Below, piece after piece: positions 1 to 4,955 of a stretch of DNA of 5,614 nt (position 1 is the stretch's first letter; each line of letters opens with the position of its first letter). Source of the stretch: an uncultured Eubacterium sp. Its GTDB lineage: Bacteria; Bacillota; Clostridia; Lachnospirales; Lachnospiraceae. The stretch lies in assembly GCA_946412445.1 (NCBI GenBank), contig CAMKHH010000097.1:1-5614 (forward strand). The letters run 5' to 3'. Under the pieces are notes generated by a model. The model made no database searches. It was given only the letters and a program-made list of their open reading frames with translations, and was not told the DNA's origin. Position numbers and translations under genes: made by a program.

Positions 1-1253
1 TTATAGGATTGGAGGTTAAATATGATGATGTATTGGAAGGAATTAATGGAAAGATACTGACTACCACCGATGCCCGGGGTATAGAACTGGATGTGATTGG
101 TGAGAGCCGTGTGGAACCTGTAGCCGGGTATAACCTGCGTATAAGCCTGGATAGAAATATCCAGCTTTACTGCGAACAGGCTGCCCGGAAAGTAATGGAG
201 GAAAAGCAGGCAGACAGTGTCTCTATTTTATTAATGAATCCGCAAAATGGGGAGATTTATGCCTGTGTCAATGTACCGGAATTTGATTTGAATGATCCCT
301 TCACATTGAATTATGATGTGGATACATCAGCCTTAAGTGAAAAAGAAATCCAGGACCTATGTAACAAGATGTGGCGGAATGCATGTATCAATGATACCTA
401 TGAACCGGGTTCTACATTTAAAGTATTTACCATGTCAGCAGGTTTGGAGGAAGGAGTGGTAAGCCCGACGGATACCTTTTCCTGCGGCGGATACCGGGTG
501 GTGGAAGACAGAAGAATTCACTGCCATAAGAGGACCGGCCATGGAGCGGAGACCTTCGTGCAGGGAGCACAGAATTCCTGCAACCCGGTATTTATAGATG
601 TTGGTCTGAGACTCGGTGTGGATAACTTCTATAAATATTTCAAAAAGTTTGGACTGATGGAAAAAACCGGTATTGATTTGCCTGGCGAAGCCGGGACAAT
701 CATGCATAAGAAGGAAAATGTAGGACCTGTAGAACTGGCTACGATGTCCTTTGGACAGAGCTTTCAAATCACGCCCATACAGCTGGCAGCTACAGTCAGT
801 TCGCTTGTGAACGGCGGAACCAGAATAACGCCTCATTTTGGTGTGGATGTGATTGATGATGACGGCGTCTTGATAGAAACGCTGAAATACAAGACAAAAG
901 AAGGCATTTTATCAGAAGAGACATCCAAGTTAGTGGATGAGATTCTGGAGTCAGTTGTATCAGAAGGTTCAGGAAAGAATGCACATATAGAAGGGTATAA
1001 GATCGGTGGGAAAACAGCAACGTCACAGACACTTCCCAGAAGCGCCAACCGATACATCTCCTCATTTCTGGGATTCGCACCTACGGATAATCCTCAGGTG
1101 TTGGGGGTATGTATTATAAATAACCCACAAGGTGTGTATTACGGAGGAACGATAGCTGCACCGGTGATGCGGGGAATCTTTGAGAATGTATTTCCCTATA
1201 TGGGGATAGAAAAAAGTGAAGTGGTCTCTGATGAAGACACATCACAGGAGTAA
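1..1253 (+). CDS. spoVD: Class B penicillin-binding protein, SpoVD/FtsI type (5' end missing)
   Basis: This is a D,D-transpeptidase that crosslinks peptidoglycan stem peptides outside the membrane. The reading frame is open from the first whole codon at nt 3, so the TTG at nt 9 is an internal Leu codon, not a start. The visible 416 residues begin in the PBP dimerisation domain (IGLEVKYDDVLEG, then the GKI...DARG motif). All three penicilloyl-serine transferase motifs follow: STFK with catalytic Ser at nt 411-413, SCN at nt 576-584, and a KTG-box variant reading KTA at nt 1011-1019. The N-terminal cytoplasmic tail, membrane anchor and start of the dimerisation domain lie upstream. The protein ends shortly after the transpeptidase domain with an acidic tail and has no PASTA domain, unlike Bacillus SpoVD. 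Cysteines at nt 522-524 and 579-581 match, in spacing from the active serine, the SpoVD disulfide pair as I remember it, and the gene lies just before mraY; both favour SpoVD over FtsI. The class B PBP call is very secure; the SpoVD subtype is moderately secure. Confidence 0.93.
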   Translation, partial: IGLEVKYDDVLEGINGKILTTTDARGIELDVIGESRVEPVAGYNLRISLDRNIQLYCEQAARKVMEEKQADSVSILLMNPQNGEIYACVNVPEFDLNDPFTLNYDVDTSALSEKEIQDLCNKMWRNACINDTYEPGSTFKVFTMSAGLEEGVVSPTDTFSCGGYRVVEDRRIHCHKRTGHGAETFVQGAQNSCNPVFIDVGLRLGVDNFYKYFKKFGLMEKTGIDLPGEAGTIMHKKENVGPVELATMSFGQSFQITPIQLAATVSSLVNGGTRITPHFGVDVIDDDGVLIETLKYKTKEGILSEETSKLVDEILESVVSEGSGKNAHIEGYKIGGKTATSQTLPRSANRYISSFLGFAPTDNPQVLGVCIINNPQGVYYGGTIAAPVMRGIFENVFPYMGIEKSEVVSDEDTSQE

Positions 1254-1260
1254 AAAAATC

Positions 1261-1289
1261 TTGCAATACATTTTTTAACACTATATACT
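1261..1289 (+). promoter_or_regulatory. Putative sigma-A-type promoter for mraY-murD
   Basis: TTGCAA at nt 1261-1266 (4 of 6 to the -35 consensus) is separated by exactly 17 bp from TATACT at nt 1284-1289 (5 of 6 to the -10). Transcription would start near nt 1296 and give a leader of roughly 97 nt before mraY. An imperfect dyad, AACA-C-TATATA-C-TGTT at nt 1277-1292, covers the -10 and might be an operator. I see no GC-rich terminator hairpin in nt 1254-1392, so read-through from the upstream PBP gene is also likely. The rest of the gap holds only a possible 20-codon leader frame (nt 1334-1396). This is prediction from sequence alone. Confidence 0.55.
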
Positions 1290-1382
1290 GTTTACAGGAT
1301 ACTTGGTCACATGAGCGGATAAAAAAGACACAGATGAGAAAACTACAGTTAGGCACCTATATTTCGACAGACTTACACGAAT

Positions 1383-1387
1383 GGAGG
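1383..1387 (+). promoter_or_regulatory. Ribosome binding site fixing the mraY start
   Basis: GGAGG lies 5 nt before the ATG at nt 1393. An in-frame ATG at nt 1381 overlaps this Shine-Dalgarno sequence, and the stretch before it (ACTTACACGA) has no ribosome-binding match. The ATG at nt 1393 is therefore the better start, and the upstream four residues (MEES) are probably not translated. Confidence 0.8.
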
Positions 1388-1392
1388 AAAGT

Positions 1393-2352
1393 ATGAATTT
1401 TAAAATTGTAGTAGTCCCTGTGCTTGTGGCATTTGCCTTAAGCCTCTTGTTGGGACCAATCATCATACCCTTGTTACGCAGACTTAAAATTGGCCAGACG
1501 GAGCGTACAGATGGTGTGAAATCTCATCTGAATAAGGCAGGAACACCTACGATGGGCGGCCTGATTTTTCTGATTTCTACCACAGTTACCGCCTTACTCT
1601 TTGTGAAAGAATACCCCAAGATTATTCCAATTCTGTTCCTGACTTTGGGATTCGGCATCATAGGATTTCTGGATGACTATTTAAAAGTGGTTATGCGAAG
1701 AGCAGACGGGCTTCTGCCCGGGCAGAAGATGGTCTGCCAGATAATTGTCACATCTGTTTTCGCGTTCTATATGATACGTTTTACAGATGTATCACTGGCC
1801 ATGAAAATTCCATTTATGCCGGGTGCGATGCTGGATATGGGCTGGATGGCCATACCCCTTCTGTTTTTCGTAGTACTGGGAACAGTGAACGGAGTAAACT
1901 TTACGGATGGGCTGGATGGCCTTGCTTCCAGTGTAACTGTGATGGTGTCTACTTTTTTTATGGTAATAGCAATCGGAGAAGAAAGCGGGGTTGAGCCCAT
2001 GATCTGTGCAGTGATTGGAGCCCTGTTAGGATTTCTGGTGTTCAACGTATTTCCCGCGAAAGTATTTATGGGAGATACGGGCTCTCTGGCTTTGGGAGGA
2101 TTTGTGGCAGGAACTGCCTATATGCTTCATATGCCGCTGTTTCTGCCGATTATTGGATTTATCTATATGTTTGAAATTATATCGGTGATCATGCAGGTTA
2201 CATACTTTAAGATTACCCATGGAAAACGAATATTTAAAATGACGCCCATTCATCATCATTTTGAATTGGTGGGCTGGTCTGAAACCCAGATTGTAGCAGT
2301 GTTTTCCATCGTGACAGCAGTACTTTGCATGATAGCCATTTTGGGAATTTAA
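1393..2352 (+). CDS. mraY: Phospho-N-acetylmuramoyl-pentapeptide transferase (MraY)
   Basis: This integral membrane enzyme transfers phospho-MurNAc-pentapeptide from its UDP carrier to undecaprenyl phosphate, making lipid I with Mg2+. From the preferred start it has 319 residues, normal for Gram-positive MraY. The family motifs are all present in order: GTPTMGG at residues 50-56, GFLDDYLK at 91-98 with the Asp pair D94/D95, NGVNFTDGLDGLAS at 166-179, FPAKVFMGDTGSLALGG at 220-236 with D228, and the histidine loop TPIHHHFELVGW at 284-295. Hydrophobic segments fit the usual ten-helix topology, starting with a helix at about 5-27. Nothing appears truncated. It follows its own predicted promoter and is followed after 21 nt by murD, so the two are probably co-transcribed. 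In-frame start alternative: ATG at nt 1381, which would add four residues. Confidence 0.97.
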   Translation: MNFKIVVVPVLVAFALSLLLGPIIIPLLRRLKIGQTERTDGVKSHLNKAGTPTMGGLIFLISTTVTALLFVKEYPKIIPILFLTLGFGIIGFLDDYLKVVMRRADGLLPGQKMVCQIIVTSVFAFYMIRFTDVSLAMKIPFMPGAMLDMGWMAIPLLFFVVLGTVNGVNFTDGLDGLASSVTVMVSTFFMVIAIGEESGVEPMICAVIGALLGFLVFNVFPAKVFMGDTGSLALGGFVAGTAYMLHMPLFLPIIGFIYMFEIISVIMQVTYFKITHGKRIFKMTPIHHHFELVGWSETQIVAVFSIVTAVLCMIAILGI

Positions 2353-2373
2353 ATTGACTGAGGAGGAGAAACG

Positions 2374-3744
2374 ATGGATTTGCAAGGGAAGAAAGTATGT
2401 GTGTTCGGCTCTGGAAAAAGTGGAATAGGAGCAGCCGGACTGTTAGTGCAGAAGGGAGCCTGCCCTGTCATATATGACGGAAATGATAAACTGGATCCGG
2501 AAGACATCCGGGCAAAGATAAAAGATTCCGGGGAAACACAGGTGATTTTAGGTGAACTGCCCGAAGATGTACTAGATACATTGGATTTGGTGGTCATGAG
2601 TCCGGGAGTTCCGACAGACCTTCCGATCGTTAAAAAAATGCGTGAAAAGAGTATCCCCGTCTGGGGTGAGATAGAGCTGGCCTTTCAAATCGGAAAAGGA
2701 ACTCTGCTGGCAATTACCGGAACCAATGGAAAAACCACCACGACAGCATTGCTGGGGGAAATTATAAAAGCATACTATCCTGAAACCTATGTTGTGGGGA
2801 ATATTGGAATTCCTTATACGGATATCGTTTCAGATCAAACGGAGGAGAGTGTAACCGCTGCGGAAATCAGCAGCTTTCAATTAGAGACAATTGATACCTT
2901 TCATCCGAAAGTGAGTGCGATTACCAATATTACCGAGGATCATCTCAATCGTCATCACACAATGGAAGAATATATCAGAGTAAAAGAGCAGATTGTCCGT
3001 AATCAGACTTCTGATGACTATTGTATTCTGAACTACGAAGATGAAGTGCTTCGGGCATTTGGAGAAAAAGTGAAGCCTCAGGTTATATACTTTTCTTCTC
3101 TCCGGACACTCAACAGGGGAATTTATCTGGACGGGGATAAAATCATCTATGATGATGGACAAGCCCGGACTGAGGTTACTGAAATCCATGATTTAAAACT
3201 TCTGGGGCTGCATAATTATGAAAATGTAATGGCTGCCACAGCCATGGCATTATGCGTGGGCGTCCCAATGGATTGTATCAGGAAAGTGATCCAAGGATTC
3301 CCCGGTGTAGAGCACCGAATCGAGTACGTGACTGAAAAAAATGGTGTTGCATACTACAACGATTCCAAAGGAACCAACCCTGATGCCGCAATCAAAGGAA
3401 TCCAGGCTATGAACCGCCCTACCTTTCTGATTGGAGGGGGATATGACAAAAATTCCTCCTACGAAGAATGGATTCGGGCTTTCGGCGGAAAAGTCAGATA
3501 CCTCGTGCTGTTGGGGCAGACCCGTGAAAAAATTGCCGAAACAGCTATAACCCTGGGATTTCCGGCAGAGCGGATACTTCTTGTTAATGATTTGAAAGAA
3601 GCTGTGGAAATCTGTGTCTCCAAAGCGGAACCCGGACAGGCCGTCCTCCTCTCCCCTGCCTGTGCCAGCTGGGGTCAATTCGACAACTATGAGCAGCGCG
3701 GTGATCTGTTCAAAGAATACGTTCATAAATTTACCACACTTTAA
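2374..3744 (+). CDS. murD: UDP-N-acetylmuramoyl-L-alanine:D-glutamate ligase (MurD)
   Basis: This cytoplasmic ATP-dependent ligase adds D-glutamate to UDP-MurNAc-L-Ala, the second amino acid of the stem peptide. Its 456 residues are a normal length. The N-terminal Rossmann-like domain shows VFGSGKSGIGAAGLL (residues 10-24) and SPGVP (76-80). The central Mur-ligase domain has the ATP loop GTNGKTT at 116-122, AEISSFQLE at 163-171, and ITEDHLNRHHTMEEY at 186-200 followed by K204, which lies where the family's carbamylated lysine is expected. The C-terminal domain carries HRIE (314-317), YNDSKGTNPDA (328-338), GGYDK (355-359) and SPACASWGQFDNYEQRG (427-443). The ATG is preceded by AGGAGG at nt 2361-2366 with 7 nt spacing. 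It forms a tight pair with mraY upstream. Its TAA lies only 5 nt from the stop of the opposing ftsW gene, so no terminator fits between them. Confidence 0.97.
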   Translation: MDLQGKKVCVFGSGKSGIGAAGLLVQKGACPVIYDGNDKLDPEDIRAKIKDSGETQVILGELPEDVLDTLDLVVMSPGVPTDLPIVKKMREKSIPVWGEIELAFQIGKGTLLAITGTNGKTTTTALLGEIIKAYYPETYVVGNIGIPYTDIVSDQTEESVTAAEISSFQLETIDTFHPKVSAITNITEDHLNRHHTMEEYIRVKEQIVRNQTSDDYCILNYEDEVLRAFGEKVKPQVIYFSSLRTLNRGIYLDGDKIIYDDGQARTEVTEIHDLKLLGLHNYENVMAATAMALCVGVPMDCIRKVIQGFPGVEHRIEYVTEKNGVAYYNDSKGTNPDAAIKGIQAMNRPTFLIGGGYDKNSSYEEWIRAFGGKVRYLVLLGQTREKIAETAITLGFPAERILLVNDLKEAVEICVSKAEPGQAVLLSPACASWGQFDNYEQRGDLFKEYVHKFTTL

Positions 3745-3749
3745 GTCTA

Positions 3750-4826
3750 TCACGTTATCTGCCGGCTTACCGAAAGGGCCAGACCCATCTCGGCAAGCAG
3801 AAACAATACCGAAGTCCCTCCATAGCTGATAAATGGAAGTGTGATTCCTGTATTGGGGATTGTGTTTGTCACCACTGCGATATTAAGGATTACCTGTATG
3901 GCCATATGACCCATAATTCCTGCTGCAATTAAGGCCCCGGGCAAATCCGGTGCATGTGTGGAAATAACCATCAGCCGCCAGACGAGTAAGGTGAACAGGA
4001 TAATTACGAGACTGGCGCCCACCAGCCCGGTCTCCTCACAGATAATAGAGAATATCATGTCATTCTGTGCCTCGGGTACAAATCCCAGCTTTTGTAAAGA
4101 GCTTCCCAGCCCCTTCCCGAAGATTCCTCCGCTTCCGATTGCATAGAGCCCTTGAATTGTCTGAAAGCCTTTTTCATAGGCCTCCGGGTTTCTCCAGATG
4201 GATATACGCTCGAGCCGGTAACTTTCCAGGCTTAAAAAGACCGCCACAAAACTGATGCCGGCGCCCCCGATACCGATAAACGGCAGATAACGCGGATTAG
4301 AAACAAAGATAGTAATGACAGCGATTCCCAGGATGATAATGGCGGTGCTCAGGTTGTTAGAACCCACCAGTCCTACGATGGGAAGAATACTGAGCATGAC
4401 CATCAGCATGAACCAGATGCTGGTGGTCTTCTTTTGGGTTTTATCGATGATACCGGCCAGGAACAGGATGACAGCCAGCTTGGCGAATTCCGAGGGCTGG
4501 AAGGAAAGAGGGCCTATGGACAGCCAGCGCTTGGAACCGTTATACTCATCTCCGAAGAATAGTACGGCAAGTGAAAGCAGATGTGCAAGGAAAAATAATG
4601 CAGGTGCAAACTTAAGCAGCCGGTGATAGTCCATTTGAGCAACTATGTACATAGCCAAAAATCCAAGAGCTGTTGCAAAAAGCTGCTTTTTAAAATAATA
4701 GGCACTGTCATGAAATTTAACACGGCCGTTGTAAGCACTGGTGCTAAAAAGAAGCACAAGGCCGCATACGACCAGTAAAAGAACCAGGACAAGCAGGGTA
4801 TAATCAATTCGGGAAGATTTTTTCAT
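3750..4826 (-). CDS. ftsW: SEDS-family peptidoglycan glycosyltransferase, FtsW/SpoVE type
   Basis: SEDS proteins polymerise lipid II into glycan strands and work with a class B PBP. The 358 residues form about ten membrane helices (roughly 9-28, 48-65, 73-92, 113-128, 135-154, 158-176, 180-200, 267-288, 298-320, 330-352), with the large extracellular loop between helices 7 and 8. Family signatures are NGSKRWLSIGPLSFQPSEFAKL (starting at 96), FVPEAQNDMIFSIICEETG (249-267) with the presumed catalytic D256, and PNTGITLPFISYGGTS (324-339). The family's usual PDLG in the helix 5-6 loop reads SNNLSTA (156-162) here. The ATG at nt 4826-4824 has a weak AAGG 9 nt upstream, and a TAG closes the frame 33 nt upstream with no other start. 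The gene opposes its neighbours, with its own promoter and a stop (TGA, nt 3752-3750) 5 nt from murD. FtsW, SpoVE and RodA are hard to separate by motif; location favours FtsW or SpoVE, and the vegetative-looking promoter slightly favours FtsW. Confidence 0.93.
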   Translation of the reverse strand: MKKSSRIDYTLLVLVLLLVVCGLVLLFSTSAYNGRVKFHDSAYYFKKQLFATALGFLAMYIVAQMDYHRLLKFAPALFFLAHLLSLAVLFFGDEYNGSKRWLSIGPLSFQPSEFAKLAVILFLAGIIDKTQKKTTSIWFMLMVMLSILPIVGLVGSNNLSTAIIILGIAVITIFVSNPRYLPFIGIGGAGISFVAVFLSLESYRLERISIWRNPEAYEKGFQTIQGLYAIGSGGIFGKGLGSSLQKLGFVPEAQNDMIFSIICEETGLVGASLVIILFTLLVWRLMVISTHAPDLPGALIAAGIMGHMAIQVILNIAVVTNTIPNTGITLPFISYGGTSVLFLLAEMGLALSVSRQIT

Positions 4827-4873
4827 CGTACATGGCCTTATGTCTTTTTCATTAGTCTATGAAAATTCCGGGA

Positions 4874-4902
4874 AAACTATGCGGAAAAGAATACTGTGTC
4901 AA
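4874..4902 (-). promoter_or_regulatory. Putative ftsW promoter (minus strand)
   Basis: On the minus strand a perfect -35 hexamer TTGACA (plus-strand nt 4902-4897) is followed after 17 bp by TAGTTT (nt 4879-4874, 3 of 6). An overlapping CATAGT at nt 4881-4876 is a better -10 (4 of 6) but has only 15 bp spacing. Transcription would start near nt 4867, leaving a leader of about 40 nt. The perfect -35 suggests housekeeping sigma-A expression. I did not find a convincing sigma-E-type sporulation promoter here. Confidence 0.5.
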
Positions 4903-4910
4903 AAAGAAGG

Positions 4911-4921
4911 TATGCTGCATA
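4911..4921. promoter_or_regulatory. Short palindrome in the divergent control region
   Basis: TATGC-T-GCATA is a perfect 5-bp dyad with a one-base centre. It sits directly before the murA -10 hexamer and about 10 bp upstream of the ftsW -35, so a protein bound here could affect both promoters. Its right half also pairs with ACTATGC at nt 4876-4882 (inverted copy GCATAGT at nt 4917-4923). It may be an operator or chance; no known binding-site consensus is recognised. Confidence 0.25.
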
Positions 4922-4922
4922 G

Positions 4923-4928
4923 TATAAT
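4923..4928 (+). promoter_or_regulatory. Putative -10 element of the murA promoter
   Basis: TATAAT is a perfect -10 hexamer. No good -35 is found at 16-18 bp; the nearest candidate, GTGTCA at nt 4896-4901, matches 4 of 6 but is 21 bp away, and there is no TGn extension. Transcription would start near nt 4935, about 20 nt before the chosen murA start. The expected -35 zone (about nt 4900-4905) overlaps the ftsW -35 on the other strand, so the two promoters lie back to back. Confidence 0.45.
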
Positions 4929-4942
4929 GGGAGAAGATTGAC

Positions 4943-4947
4943 GGGAG
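4943..4947 (+). promoter_or_regulatory. Ribosome binding site deciding the murA TTG start
   Basis: GGGAG lies 8 nt before TTG at nt 4956. A second in-frame TTG at nt 4938 has its own GGGAG at nt 4929-4933 only 4 nt upstream, but that motif would fall at or before the predicted transcription start near nt 4935 and so be absent from the mRNA. The frame is closed by TAG at nt 4920-4922, and there is no ATG or GTG start between that stop and the GG motif of the protein. Confidence 0.6.
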
Positions 4948-4955
4948 CAGAAGCA

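Noticed and set aside
9..11. TTG at nt 9 as a true start of the PBP.
   Set aside because: The frame remains open to the window edge, and residues before and after it (IGLEVKYDD) form a conserved internal motif of the dimerisation domain; a protein starting here would lack its membrane anchor.
435..836. Long minus-strand open frames antisense to the PBP gene, and similar ones opposite mraY, murD and murA.
   Set aside because: They lie opposite well-conserved genes, their translations resemble no protein family, and they lack convincing ribosome binding sites; they are by-products of codon use on the coding strand.
1251..1278. A-rich and T-rich arms (AAAAAAT / ATTTTTT) just after the PBP stop codon, resembling a terminator.
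   Set aside because: The arms contain only A-T pairs with a 10-nt loop and no GC core, too weak for an intrinsic terminator; the region is better explained as the AT-rich surroundings of a promoter.
1235..1396. An open frame of about 53 codons across the PBP-mraY gap, which might have been a frameshifted PASTA domain lost from SpoVD.
   Set aside because: The translation (for example NTFFNTIYCLQDTWSHE) shows no PASTA pattern, and a frame this long is not rare by chance.
1837..1921. A 15-bp exact direct repeat, ATGGGCTGGATGGCC, at nt 1837-1851 and 1907-1921 within mraY.
   Set aside because: The copies are read in different frames (MGWMA and part of TDGLDGL), the second encodes a conserved active-site motif, and nothing else marks a mobile or duplicated element. 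Most likely coincidence.
3614..4626. Plus-strand open frames opposite ftsW and across the murD end.
   Set aside because: The minus-strand frame has all SEDS motifs over its full length, while the plus-strand frames have low-complexity, non-family translations.
4871..4935. Possible sigma-E-type sporulation promoter for the SEDS gene (CATACCTT or CATAGTTT as -10 on the minus strand).
   Set aside because: No sigma-E-like -35 lies at the required spacing from either candidate, whereas a perfect sigma-A -35 is present.
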